Below the pieces are notes generated by a model. The model ran no database searches. It was not told the DNA's origin and saw nothing but the letters and a program-made list of their open reading frames with translations. Made by a program: the position numbers and the translations under genes. Below are positions 52,274 to 62,371 of a stretch of 64,000 nt of DNA, in pieces. This DNA is from Bordetella sp. LUAb4 (GTDB taxonomy: Bacteria; Pseudomonadota; Gammaproteobacteria; Burkholderiales; Burkholderiaceae_B), in NCBI RefSeq assembly GCF_021325795.1, contig NZ_JAHPZX010000001.1:1488001-1552000 (forward strand). Direction: 5' to 3'. Every line of letters begins with the position of its first letter. Within the stretch, counting starts at the first letter, position 1.

Positions 52274-52657
52274 TTACTTGACTTCGACCTTGGCGCCGGC
52301 TTCTTCCAGCTTCTTCTTGGCGGCTTCGGCGTCAGCCTTGGCAACCGCTTCCTTGACGGGCTTCGGAGCGCCGTCAACCAGGTCCTTCGCTTCCTTCAGA
52401 CCGAGACCGGTCAGTTCGCGAACGGCCTTGATGACGCTGACCTTGTTGGCACCGGCTTCCAGCAGGACGACGGTGAACTCGGTTTGCTCTTCAGCGGCAG
52501 CAGCACCAGCGCCACCAGCGGCGGGGGCGGCAACAGCAACAGCGGCGGCAGCAGCCGACACGCCAAACTTCTCTTCCAGATCCTTGATCAGTTCCGACAG
52601 TTCGAGAACGGTCAGGCCAGCGATGGCGTCAAGGATTTCAGCTTTGTTAAGGGCCAT
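52274..52657 (-). CDS. rplL: 50S ribosomal protein L7/L12
   Basis: Stalk protein, 127 residues, starting [20 protein letters not shown] at 52657. N-terminal dimerisation helix, Ala/Gly/Pro hinge (about residues 35-55), and C-terminal factor-binding domain with [43 protein letters not shown]. An in-frame extension upstream overlaps rplJ and is not coding. Confidence 0.98.
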   Translation of the reverse strand: MALNKAEILDAIAGLTVLELSELIKDLEEKFGVSAAAAAVAVAAPAAGGAGAAAAEEQTEFTVVLLEAGANKVSVIKAVRELTGLGLKEAKDLVDGAPKPVKEAVAKADAEAAKKKLEEAGAKVEVK

Positions 52658-52735
52658 TTTTAAGAACTCCAGATTTTGGTAATGCCAGGGTTTGGTTGTC
52701 GCTCGGTCGTACAGCGAAGTCCAGGGCAAAGGCGA

Positions 52736-53266
52736 TTAAGCCTCGGCCTTTTCCTTTTGATCGCGCACAGCTGCGAGGCCGCGGGCGAACTTGGTGGGAA
52801 CTTCGTTGAGCGTACGTGCGAATTGCGCGATCGGGGCTTGCATGGTGCCCAGCAGCTTTGCCAACAACTCTTCGCGGGACGGCAGCGAGGCCAGGGCCTG
52901 CACACCGGCTTGGCTCAAGAGGCTGCCCGGCAGGGAGCCGCCCTTGATAACCAGCTTGTCGTTGGTTTTGGCAAAAGTTGCGAGGACCTTGGCCGGCGCG
53001 ACCGGATCAGCGCTGATACCATAGATCAGCGGACCGGAAAGTTGCTCGGCCAGCGGCTCGAAAGCCGTGCCAGCAACAGCGCGACGAGCCAGCGAGTTCT
53101 TCAGAACACGCAGGTACACGCCCGATTCACGCGCAGTCTTGCGCAGTACGGTGACAGAGGCGACGTCCAGACCACGGTACTCGGCGATGACAATCGATTG
53201 AGCCTGGGCGACTTGCGCCGAGACTTCCTCGATCACCACTGCTTTCTCTTGGCGATTGAGACTCAC
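52736..53266 (-). CDS. rplJ: 50S ribosomal protein L10
   Basis: Stalk base, 176 residues. It begins with a GTG codon, [23 protein letters not shown], with GGAG about ten bases upstream. It carries [34 protein letters not shown] and [23 protein letters not shown]. In other bacteria L10 with L7/L12 represses its own mRNA at the leader. The upstream gap here is a matching leader. Confidence 0.98.
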   Translation of the reverse strand: MSLNRQEKAVVIEEVSAQVAQAQSIVIAEYRGLDVASVTVLRKTARESGVYLRVLKNSLARRAVAGTAFEPLAEQLSGPLIYGISADPVAPAKVLATFAKTNDKLVIKGGSLPGSLLSQAGVQALASLPSREELLAKLLGTMQAPIAQFARTLNEVPTKFARGLAAVRDQKEKAEA

Positions 53267-53545
53267 GGTTTGAACACTCCATCAAAAGACGCTTTCGGGA
53301 TTGATCCCTTGGCGTCAACCGAATGCGGCGACCTGGTCGAGTTCTTCAAATAAAGAATTCTTCCATGGGACGCCGTCTACGCTGGATCCGAACCAGACAG
53401 GCTTCGGGATTAAGCAGATGCCGGTACTTCCCTTCCCATTACCGGGAAACGAAGACCGCCGACATCCGCTCCAGCGGTCTTTGACAGCAGCGTCCGGTCG
53501 GTTGACCGGACACGGCCCAAAGTTCTGTTTGCTTACCAGCCGTGC
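53267..53545 (-). promoter_or_regulatory. rplJL leader (L10-leader candidate)
   Basis: The 279-base gap between rplA and rplJ holds several strong hairpins on the minus strand: GTCCGGT-caaccg-ACCGGAC, and AAGACCGC...GCGGTCTT followed by CGTTT. Length, position and structure fit the autoregulatory L10 leader known in many bacteria. No covariance test was possible. I see no near-consensus promoter in it. Confidence 0.55.
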
Positions 53546-54250
53546 TTAGGCAGCGGCGGGGGCAAGCGAGGCGATTTCAACGCGAGCACCGCCGCCCATC
53601 GTGGACGAGACGGCCAACTTGCGCAGATACACGCCCTTGGCAGCAGCCGGACGCGCCTTTTGCAGGGCGTCGACCAGAGCGGCCAGGTTCGATTGCAGTT
53701 GTTCCACGCCGAAGGAGGCGCGGCCGATGGTGGCGTGAATGATGCCGGCCTTGTCGGTACGGTATTGCACCTGACCTGCCTTGGCGTTCTTCACAGCGGT
53801 AGCGACATCGGGGGTCACGGTGCCGACCTTGGGGTTCGGCATCAGGCCACGCGGGCCCAGGATTTGACCCAGGGCGCCGACGACACGCATCGTGTCGGGC
53901 GAAGCGATGACCACGTCGAAGTCCATTTGACCGGCCTTGATCTGGTCGGCCAGGTCTTCCAGACCGACGATGTCGGCACCGGCGGCCTTGGCGGCTTCAG
54001 CCTTGTCGCCTTGGGCGAACACGGCGACACGCACCGACTTGCCGGTACCAGCGGGCAGAACCACGGAGCCACGAACCAGTTGGTCGGACTTCTTGGGATC
54101 GATGCCCAGCTGCACGGCCACGTCGATGGATTCATCGAACTTGGCGGTGGCGGTTTCCTTGATCAGGCTCAGAGCGTCGGCAACCGGGTACAGCTTGCTG
54201 CGGTCGATCTTTTCACGCAGAGCGGTGGCGCGCTTGGAAAGTTTTGCCAT
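53546..54250 (-). CDS. rplA: 50S ribosomal protein L1
   Basis: The 234-residue L1-stalk protein begins [23 protein letters not shown] and has [55 protein letters not shown] and [10 protein letters not shown]. In E. coli it is the repressor of rplKA. Starts 2 bp after rplK. Confidence 0.99.
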   Translation of the reverse strand: MAKLSKRATALREKIDRSKLYPVADALSLIKETATAKFDESIDVAVQLGIDPKKSDQLVRGSVVLPAGTGKSVRVAVFAQGDKAEAAKAAGADIVGLEDLADQIKAGQMDFDVVIASPDTMRVVGALGQILGPRGLMPNPKVGTVTPDVATAVKNAKAGQVQYRTDKAGIIHATIGRASFGVEQLQSNLAALVDALQKARPAAAKGVYLRKLAVSSTMGGGARVEIASLAPAAA

Positions 54251-54252
54251 GA

Positions 54253-54684
54253 TCAGATGCCCTCCACGGTGATGCCCATGCTGCGAGCGCTGCCCGCGAT
54301 CGTGCGAACGGCGGCGTCCAGGTCGCCGGCCGTCAGGTCCGGTTCCTTGGTCTTGGCGATTTCTTCAGCCTGAGCACGCGTCAGCTTGCCAACCTTGTCG
54401 GTATGGGGCTTGGGCGAACCCTTCTGAATGCCGGCGGCCTTCTTGATCAGAATGGTCGCGGGCGGCGTCTTCATCACGAAGGTGAAGCTCTTGTCCGCGA
54501 AAGCGGTGATCACCACCGGAATCGGCAGACCGGGCTCCATGCCCTGCGTCTTGGCGTTGAACGCCTTGCAGAATTCCATGATGTTCAGACCGCGCTGACC
54601 CAGCGCCGGACCGATCGGGGGAGAGGGATTAGCTTTACCAGCCGGTACTTGCAGCTTGATAAAGCCGACGATTTTCTTCGCCAT
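54253..54684 (-). CDS. rplK: 50S ribosomal protein L11
   Basis: GTPase-centre protein, 143 residues, [30 protein letters not shown] with the thiostrepton-loop prolines, then FCKAFNAKT and the C-terminal RNA-binding domain ([36 protein letters not shown]). Confidence 0.99.
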   Translation of the reverse strand: MAKKIVGFIKLQVPAGKANPSPPIGPALGQRGLNIMEFCKAFNAKTQGMEPGLPIPVVITAFADKSFTFVMKTPPATILIKKAAGIQKGSPKPHTDKVGKLTRAQAEEIAKTKEPDLTAGDLDAAVRTIAGSARSMGITVEGI

Positions 54685-54748
54685 GCTTAGCTCCTTGCGG
54701 GTTCAATCGCCGTTGCGCGATAAGCGAACGGCTCCCCGGGGTTGAAAA

Positions 54749-55282
54749 TCAGGTCTTTTCGACCTGACTGAAATCCAGTTCGACGGGCGTCGCGCGACCA
54801 AAAATGGTGACCGACACACGTACCTTGCTCTTCTCGTAGTTGACTTCTTCGACGTTGCCGTTGAAGTCCGCAAACGGACCTTCCTTGACGCGCACCATCT
54901 CGCCCACTTCGAAGAGAATCTTGGGCCGCGGCTTTTCCACGCCCTCTTCCATCTGGGAGAGGATTTTCTCGACTTCCTTTTCGGAAATCGGCGACGGACG
55001 GTTACCCGAGCCACCCAGGAAGCCGGTGACGCGATTGGTGTTTTTCACCAAGTGCCAGGTCTCGTCGGTCAGATCCATTTCGACCAACACATAGCCGGGA
55101 AAGATCCGCCGTTCGGAGATGGACTTTTGTCCGCCACGCATTTCGACCACTTCTTCGGACGGCACCAGGATGCGACCGAAAGAAGTTTGCAGCGCCGCGC
55201 GATCGATGCGCTCGATCAGTGCTTTTTGGACGCTTTTTTCCATGCCGGAATAGACATGAACGACATACCAACGCTTGCTCAT
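54749..55282 (-). CDS. nusG: Transcription termination/antitermination factor NusG
   Basis: The 177-residue NusG has an NGN domain ([41 protein letters not shown]) and a C-terminal KOW domain ([37 protein letters not shown]). It couples RNA polymerase to Rho or the ribosome. It lies 10 bp after secE. Confidence 0.98.
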   Translation of the reverse strand: MSKRWYVVHVYSGMEKSVQKALIERIDRAALQTSFGRILVPSEEVVEMRGGQKSISERRIFPGYVLVEMDLTDETWHLVKNTNRVTGFLGGSGNRPSPISEKEVEKILSQMEEGVEKPRPKILFEVGEMVRVKEGPFADFNGNVEEVNYEKSKVRVSVTIFGRATPVELDFSQVEKT

Positions 55283-55292
55283 TTGCCGTCCC

Positions 55293-55673
55293 TTATTTCC
55301 AGCCCAACAACAGGCCGTAAATGATCCATTCGATGCCCTTGTCGAGCACCCACATGAAAATGCCCATGGCGGCCACGAACGCGAAGACGATACCCGTCAT
55401 CTGCGTCGTTTCCTTCCGCGTGGGCCAGGACACCCGCTTTACTTCGTTATAGGATTCGTTGGCGAAGCTCAGTGTGCGGCGACCAGGTTCGCTGAACCAG
55501 GCAATGAGGGCGGCCAGAACCAGGCCACCGACGAATACGCCGATGCGAGCCGGCATGGGCTGCTCGCTGAGCACCGAAAACCCGACGATTCCAGCAATGA
55601 TGACGAGCACGGCCAGAACCAGCTTGAGGCGGTCGGCAGTGCTAGTTACAGTTTCTACGCTGGTATTGGACAT
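55293..55673 (-). CDS. secE: Protein translocase subunit SecE
   Basis: The 126-residue SecE starts [15 protein letters not shown] at 55673. It has three hydrophobic helices as in the E. coli type: two N-terminal, then the conserved [20 protein letters not shown] amphipathic segment and the essential last helix. Partner SecY is at 18384-19715. An in-frame extension to 55730 shows no family character. Confidence 0.96.
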   Translation of the reverse strand: MSNTSVETVTSTADRLKLVLAVLVIIAGIVGFSVLSEQPMPARIGVFVGGLVLAALIAWFSEPGRRTLSFANESYNEVKRVSWPTRKETTQMTGIVFAFVAAMGIFMWVLDKGIEWIIYGLLLGWK

Positions 55674-55797
55674 TTTTGCTAGACAGGTCCGCCGTAAACG
55701 CGCGACCTGCAATATTTTCCGTAGGTCCACGGGGACGAAGGCGGGACGGCGGAAGCCGGGCTCATGGTCGGAAAGTAACCACTGGCCAGCGCTGTGG

Positions 55798-55873
55798 TGG
55801 CAGGGGCAGTAGGAATCGAACCTACAACCTTCGGTTTTGGAGACCGACGCTCTGCCAATTGAGCTATACCCCT
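55798..55873 (-). tRNA. tRNA-Trp (CCA anticodon)
   Basis: The minus strand folds as a 76-nt tRNA with 7-bp acceptor AGGGGTA/TGCCCCT, D-loop AGCTCAATTGGCAGAGC, anticodon loop CTCCAAA (CCA), T-loop GGTTCGATTCC, discriminator G and an encoded CCA. It lies between tufB and secE, the usual tufB-trpT-secE order. Confidence 0.97.
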
Positions 55874-55992
55874 ACAGCTGGGCTGTTTCCACTGTGCCCG
55901 CACAGTTTCCGATCAGGCTTCCATCCGGATGGACTACCCGGTTCGGATACCCGACCTTCAAAAGCGAAGGATGGAACCTTGCGGAACCATCC

Positions 55993-56022
55993 ATAGTACT
56001 ACTTTTCTAATTCCCTTGTAAA
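55993..56022 (-). promoter_or_regulatory. Promoter for tRNA-Trp-secE-nusG
   Basis: On the minus strand TTTACA (56017-56022), an 18-bp spacer and TACTAT (55993-55998). The -35 box lies inside an AATTCCC/GGGAATT dyad (56010-56029), which could also contribute to termination after tufB. This promoter would give an independent transcript for the tRNA, secE and nusG. Confidence 0.6.
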
Positions 56023-56043
56023 GGGAATTTTGCAGACAAAAGC

Positions 56044-56066
56044 AAAGGGGGCATGTGCCCCCTCCA
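56044..56066 (-). terminator. Terminator-like hairpin after tufB
   Basis: GGGGGCA-tg-TGCCCCC lies at 56047-56062 with CCTTTGCTTTTG on the minus-strand 3' side, 21 bp after the tufB stop. The T-run is interrupted, so strength is uncertain. Confidence 0.55.
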
Positions 56067-56083
56067 CTTTGTCGCTTTTTTGC

Positions 56084-57274
<1,191 letters not shown>

Positions 57275-57321
57275 GGCTGACTCCTGACCTGGATGTGCGA
57301 ACTAAGAGAAGACACAAAAAT

Positions 57322-57396
<75 letters not shown>

Positions 57397-57489
57397 GGGA
57401 ACCTTGTACGAAAACTGCCGTACGGTACTGCCGCTTTACTTCTGTATTGCTGGATGCTGCTACTTTTACTACGCGTCCGCCGGTTTGCT

Positions 57490-57955
<466 letters not shown>

Positions 57956-58042
57956 TGGTGGAGGGGATTGGATTCGAACCAATGTAGGCGCAAGGCCAAC
58001 AGATTTACAGTCTGCCCCCTTTAACCACTCGGGCACCCCTCC
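57956..58042 (-). tRNA. tRNA-Tyr (GTA anticodon)
   Basis: 87-nt class II tRNA on the minus strand: acceptor GGAGGGG/CCCCTCC, anticodon loop CTGTAAA (GTA), long variable arm, T-loop GGTTCGAATCC, discriminator A and encoded CCA. First gene of the tRNA-tufB unit. Confidence 0.97.
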
Positions 58043-58056
58043 GCAGAGAATTCGAG

Positions 58057-58085
58057 ATTATGGAGATGTTTGTTTTGCTTGTCAA
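58057..58085 (-). promoter_or_regulatory. Strong promoter of the tRNA-Tyr/Gly/Thr-tufB operon
   Basis: On the minus strand TTGACA (58080-58085), 17-bp spacer and CATAAT (58057-58062). The start site would fall only a few bases before the 5' end of tRNA-Tyr (58042), as is common for stable-RNA promoters. Confidence 0.85.
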
Positions 58086-58110
58086 ACGATGTGCAGGAGT
58101 TTTTTTGAAT

Positions 58111-59154
58111 TCACCGGTTGTCGAATAGCGCTTGCAGTCGACCAGGATCCCGCGTGCGGGTCAGGCCCAGCATCAAAAGAACACGCGCCTTCTGCGCGGA
58201 CAGTTCGCCCGCCGCGATGAAGCCCGCCGCCCCGTCGTCGATTTCGGCGCCCCGGCCGACATAGCCGCTGCCGGTGCGGCTGGCGCGCACCACCGCCACG
58301 CCCTGCCCGCTCGCGCGTTTCAACGCGTGGAGCGCGGCGTCCGTCGCATTGCCATCGCCGACGCCCGCCAGCACCAGGCCGTCATACAGAGCGGCCAAGG
58401 CATCGATGACGTCGGCTTGCAGATCCGCGTGGGCATACACGATGGCCACGCGCGGCCATTGCGGCGCCGGCCCCAGCGCCGCCAGGTCGAAGTGTTCGAA
58501 TGCGGACGGCGTTTGTGGCGGCTGGCCGTGGAACAAGGGCTCGATACCCACCATCACGCCGATGCGGCCGCCATTGGGCGAGCCAAAGGCGTTGAGGCCG
58601 CTGGCGGCTATCTTCTGCACTTCACGCGCGGTGTGGATGTCACCGTTCATGATCACCAGTGGGCCACGCGCCTTGGCCGACGCGTGGCGGGCCAGCGCCA
58701 CCGCTGCATAGAGATTGGCGGGCCCGTCGGCGCTCAAGGCCGTCGCCGGACGCATGGCACCGACCAGCACCAGCGGCTTGCTCGCCGGGACGGTGAGGCC
58801 TAGAAAGAAGGCCGTTTCTTCGAGTGTGTCGGTACCGTGCGTGACGACGACACCCTGCACGTCCGGATCCGCTTCCAGCGCGCTTACACGCGCAGCCAAT
58901 GCGCGCCATACGGCGTGCGTCATGTTCTGGCTGCCGACGTTGGCGATCTGCTCGGTGCGCAAGCGCGCCAGGCCAGCGAGCTGCGGCACGGAGGCCATGA
59001 GCTGTTCGACAGTGATGCTGCCGGCCACATACGATGAGGACGTCGCGCTGGCCTGCACACCCGCGATGGTGCCGCCCGTGGCCAGCACGGCAACGAGGGG
59101 CAAGGGTTGGCCCTTGGTCATTGCCGAAGTCGCAGGCGCGGGCGTCTGGTCCAT
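58111..59154 (-). CDS. L-asparaginase
   Basis: Hydrolyses L-asparagine to aspartate and ammonia. The protein has about 347 residues, with the two catalytic-threonine signatures ATGGTIAG (near residue 26-32) and VVTHGTDTLEETAFF, plus MRPATALSADGPANLY. No signal peptide is evident, so it is probably cytosolic although the sequence resembles type II enzymes. The ATG at 59154 has GAGG seven bases upstream within the end of parB and is preferred. A TTG at 59160 overlaps the parB stop. Last gene of the mnmG-rsmG-parA-GNAT-parB run. Confidence 0.9.
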   Translation of the reverse strand: MDQTPAPATSAMTKGQPLPLVAVLATGGTIAGVQASATSSSYVAGSITVEQLMASVPQLAGLARLRTEQIANVGSQNMTHAVWRALAARVSALEADPDVQGVVVTHGTDTLEETAFFLGLTVPASKPLVLVGAMRPATALSADGPANLYAAVALARHASAKARGPLVIMNGDIHTAREVQKIAASGLNAFGSPNGGRIGVMVGIEPLFHGQPPQTPSAFEHFDLAALGPAPQWPRVAIVYAHADLQADVIDALAALYDGLVLAGVGDGNATDAALHALKRASGQGVAVVRASRTGSGYVGRGAEIDDGAAGFIAAGELSAQKARVLLMLGLTRTRDPGRLQALFDNR

Positions 59155-59156
59155 GT

Positions 59157-60077
59157 TCAAGCCTCGTCGAGGACGCCGGACAGGCCCTGCTTTTCCAGCA
59201 GCGCGTTCAAATGCTCCCAGCCATGGAAGTCGATCACGATCTGGCCACGTTCACGCGCGCCGACTTTCAGCGCGACTCGTGTACCGAGAAAATCCGACAG
59301 CGCTTCTTCCATGCGCGTGACGTCGCGCGACGCGCTTGCCTTCTTCTTGCGCTCGGTGGGTTCCGCGGCGGCCATGCCTGCCGCGGTGACCAGCTTTTCC
59401 GCTTCGCGCACCGACAAGCGCTTGGCGACGATCAGGTTGGCGAGCTGTATCTGCGTCGCGGCATCGACGGCCAGCAAGGCGCGCGCGTGGCCCATGTCGA
59501 CGTCACCCGCCAACAACATGGTCTGCACCGGTGCGGCAAGGTTGAGCAAGCGCAGCAGGTTGCTGGTGGCCGAGCGCGAACGGCCAATCGCTTGCGCGGC
59601 CTGCTCGTGCGTCAAGCCGAACTCATCCAGCAGGCGGCGCACGCCTTGCGCTTCTTCCAGCGGATTGAGGTCTTCGCGCTGGATGTTCTCGATCAGCGCC
59701 ATCACCGCGGCGTGTTCGTCGGCCACGTCGCGCACGAGGACGGGGACTTCCTTCAAACCGGCCAATTGCGCGGCGCGGAAGCGGCGCTCGCCGGCGATGA
59801 TTTCATATTCGCCCGGCAGGTCCGGCAGCGAACGCACCAGGATGGGCTGCATGATGCCTTGCGTGCGGATCGAATCCGCCAGCTCGGTCAGAGCGCCTTC
59901 GTCCATGCGGGTACGCGGCTGATATTTGCCCGCACGCATGCGCGTGACCGGCAGCACCGATGGCGGCCCTTCTTCTTCCTTGACGGCTTTTTTGCTGAAG
60001 GTTTCGATGGCGGGCGCATCGGCACCCAATAACGCATCGAGCCCGCGCCCTAGTCCTTTAGGTTTTTTCGTCGCCAT
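59157..60077 (-). CDS. parB: Chromosome partitioning protein ParB
   Basis: CTP-dependent DNA clamp that loads at parS and drives origin segregation with ParA. The 306-residue protein (ATG at 60077 with AAGGA upstream) has KPKGLGRGLDALLG at the start (ParA-interacting), QPRTRMDE, the CTP-binding motif GERRFRAAQLAGL, ENIQREDLNPLEEA, and the helix-turn-helix region GLTHEQAAQAIGRSRSATSNLLRLL. The C-terminal dimerisation region follows. I could not find a parS (TGTTTCACGTGAAACA) inside the window. Confidence 0.96.
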   Translation of the reverse strand: MATKKPKGLGRGLDALLGADAPAIETFSKKAVKEEEGPPSVLPVTRMRAGKYQPRTRMDEGALTELADSIRTQGIMQPILVRSLPDLPGEYEIIAGERRFRAAQLAGLKEVPVLVRDVADEHAAVMALIENIQREDLNPLEEAQGVRRLLDEFGLTHEQAAQAIGRSRSATSNLLRLLNLAAPVQTMLLAGDVDMGHARALLAVDAATQIQLANLIVAKRLSVREAEKLVTAAGMAAAEPTERKKKASASRDVTRMEEALSDFLGTRVALKVGARERGQIVIDFHGWEHLNALLEKQGLSGVLDEA

Positions 60078-60079
60078 TT

Positions 60080-60883
60080 TCAATCCTTGCCAGGCTGTTT
60101 ATCTTGCGGCGCGCGATACCAATAACGGTAGCGCTCGGCGAAGCCCATCACGCCATACAGTTTGCGCGCGGCATCGTTGCCTGTCTCCACTTGCAGATAG
60201 GCATGACGCGCGCCATGGGCACGGCCTTGTGCCAATAGGTGCTCCACCAACGCGCGGCCATAACCACGCCGCCGCGCCTCGGGAACGACGACGACGTCGA
60301 ACACGCCCACGACGCCCGCATCCATCACGGCAAGACCGGCGCCGACGATGTCGCCTGCGTCATCGCGCGCGAGTACGCGAGCGTTGGGAACGGCGATATC
60401 AGTGATGCGCTGTTGATGCTCCCGTACATGATCTTCGCCATAGTCACGCAGCTTGCCGGTGACGGACGCAAACAGTTCGGGCGAGCTCACCTCGTAATGC
60501 AACAGAGGCGCGGTGGACGGCGCCGCGGCCGGCAGCGCCGCGGCCATGACCAACGTTTCATCGAGGCGTTCGAAGCCACGCTGTTGCAACTGTGCGTCCA
60601 ACGCGGGATCCGCGCAGGCGGAGTTGATACGAAAAATCAAGGGCTGTCCGACGCGCTGATAATGCGCGCGGCAGAACGCCAACTTCTCATCGATATCGAG
60701 CAGCGGCGTGGCAATCGGATTGATGCTGCGCGCGCGGCGCGCCTTGGCATTGGCCCAACGCAGGAGCCAACCGTCATAAAGCATCTGTTCACGCACCACG
60801 GTCGCGTTCAACGCGGCTTCTTCCATGCGCGTGCTGAGCGGATCGCGGGTGGCCACGGCCATGGCGGTGTCGATAGTCTGCAT
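60080..60883 (-). CDS. GNAT-family N-acetyltransferase between parA and parB
   Basis: Predicted acetyl-CoA-dependent N-acetyltransferase of unknown substrate. About 267 residues from ATG 60883 (MQTIDTAMAV); a TTG at 60898 is an alternative. The C-terminal half has the acetyl-CoA loop VVVPEARRRGYGRALVEHLL and the terminal NDAARKLYGVMGFAERYRYWYR. The N-terminal half looks like a divergent second GNAT-like domain. Its stop overlaps the upstream region of parB and it begins about 4 bp after parA, so it is part of the partition operon. Confidence 0.85.
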   Translation of the reverse strand: MQTIDTAMAVATRDPLSTRMEEAALNATVVREQMLYDGWLLRWANAKARRARSINPIATPLLDIDEKLAFCRAHYQRVGQPLIFRINSACADPALDAQLQQRGFERLDETLVMAAALPAAAPSTAPLLHYEVSSPELFASVTGKLRDYGEDHVREHQQRITDIAVPNARVLARDDAGDIVGAGLAVMDAGVVGVFDVVVVPEARRRGYGRALVEHLLAQGRAHGARHAYLQVETGNDAARKLYGVMGFAERYRYWYRAPQDKQPGKD

Positions 60884-60887
60884 GGAT

Positions 60888-61688
60888 TCAACCGGCAAGA
60901 GTTCTGACGCGTTCTATCATCTCCGCGCCAAACGAGATGTAGGCCTGCGCGCCCCGCGAATTGCGGTCGTAGACCACGCCGGGCAAACCATGGCTGGGCG
61001 CTTCGGCCAGACGCACATTGCGCGGCACGATGGTCGTGAAGACCTTGTCGCCGAAGTGCGCTTCGAGCTGCGCGGAAACCTGTTGCTGCAAAGTCATGCG
61101 GGGATCGAACATGACCCGCAACAAACCGATGACCCGCAGTTCGGGATTGATGTTGCGATGTACACGCTTGATGGTGTTGACCAGGTCGGACAAGCCTTCC
61201 AGCGCGAAGTACTCACACTGCATCGGAATGATGACGCCATGCGCCGCGGCCAGCCCGTTGAGGGTCAGCAAGGACAGCGTGGGCGGGCAATCGATGAGGA
61301 TGAAGTCGTAATCATCGGCGACCGTGCCGAGCGCGGCCCTGAGTTGGCGCTCACGTTCGTCCATCTGCACCAGATCGATTTCGGCGCCCGCCAATTCGCG
61401 GTTGGCCGGCAACACGTCGTAGCCGCCAACTTCCGAACGAATGCGCGCGTCGGCGATGGTGGTGTCGCCGATCAGCACTTCATAGATGTTGGACTTGAGC
61501 GAACTCTTGTCGATGCCGCTGCCCATGGTCGCATTCCCCTGCGGATCGAGGTCGACCAACAAGACGCGCTTGCCATGCGTGGCCAGGCCGGCGGCCAGGT
61601 TGATGGCGGTGGTGGTCTTGCCGACACCGCCCTTCTGATTGGCGATGCAGAATACGCGTGCGGTTGTGCTGGGGGGAGTAGTGCTCAT
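60888..61688 (-). CDS. parA: Chromosome partitioning ATPase ParA
   Basis: Deviant-Walker ATPase that forms DNA-bound gradients to move ParB-parS complexes. The 266-residue protein has CIANQKGGVGKTTTAINLA (signature Lys and P-loop at 19-25), the Walker A' region DLDPQGNATMGSG, and DYDFILIDCPPTLSLLT. No N-terminal DNA-binding domain, as in chromosomal type Ib ParA. Overlaps rsmG by ATGA at 61685-61688. Confidence 0.96.
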   Translation of the reverse strand: MSTTPPSTTARVFCIANQKGGVGKTTTAINLAAGLATHGKRVLLVDLDPQGNATMGSGIDKSSLKSNIYEVLIGDTTIADARIRSEVGGYDVLPANRELAGAEIDLVQMDERERQLRAALGTVADDYDFILIDCPPTLSLLTLNGLAAAHGVIIPMQCEYFALEGLSDLVNTIKRVHRNINPELRVIGLLRVMFDPRMTLQQQVSAQLEAHFGDKVFTTIVPRNVRLAEAPSHGLPGVVYDRNSRGAQAYISFGAEMIERVRTLAG

Positions 61689-62371
61689 GGGGTTCCTAGG
61701 CTGCCGCTATTGCGGCGCATCCAGATAAGGCAGCGCTGTGCGTCGAGTTCCGGCACCGTGATGGGCTGGATGTTTTCGATGCGCCATGCACCTTGCAACT
61801 GCAGCTCGTCGATCTCTTCGTCGGGCGTCTTACCCTTCAAGGCGACGAGGGTACCATCGTCGGCCACATGGCGTCCGGCCAGATCGGCGAAGTCACGCAG
61901 CGATGCAAACGCGCGCGACGTGACGACGTCGCAGCCGGCCGCATCCAACTGTTCCACCCGCGCATGCAGCGCTTGCAGATTGGGCAGGCCGAGCACGCCT
62001 GTCATCTGGCGGATGAATGCGGTTTTCTTTTCCACGGCATCGACGCAGCTGATGCGCCAGGCGGGCCGCATGATGGCCAGGATGACGCCGGGCAAGCCCG
62101 CACCCGCACCGATGTCGTAAAGCTTGCCATCGGCCGGCATGGCGCTGTCCAGGGGCGCCACCACGGCCAGGCTGTCGAAGACGTGGTGCACCAGCATCTG
62201 TTCGGGATCGCGCAAGGCCGTCAGGTTATACGTGCGATTCCAGCGCTGCAGCTGTGCCAGGTAAGCGAGCAGTTGCTCGACCTGGCGATCGCTCACAGCC
62301 AGCTGCAAGGCGGCGCAACAGGCGCGGACACGCCCTGCCGGGTCGCTCGATGAAAAACTGGAGGAACTCAT
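61685..62371 (-). CDS. rsmG: 16S rRNA (guanine527-N7)-methyltransferase RsmG
   Basis: SAM-dependent methylation of G527 of 16S rRNA. The 228-residue protein has [28 protein letters not shown], the SAM-binding [29 protein letters not shown], and [12 protein letters not shown]. Overlaps the mnmG stop by four bases, the usual gidA-gidB coupling. Confidence 0.96.
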   Translation of the reverse strand: MSSSSFSSSDPAGRVRACCAALQLAVSDRQVEQLLAYLAQLQRWNRTYNLTALRDPEQMLVHHVFDSLAVVAPLDSAMPADGKLYDIGAGAGLPGVILAIMRPAWRISCVDAVEKKTAFIRQMTGVLGLPNLQALHARVEQLDAAGCDVVTSRAFASLRDFADLAGRHVADDGTLVALKGKTPDEEIDELQLQGAWRIENIQPITVPELDAQRCLIWMRRNSGSLGTP

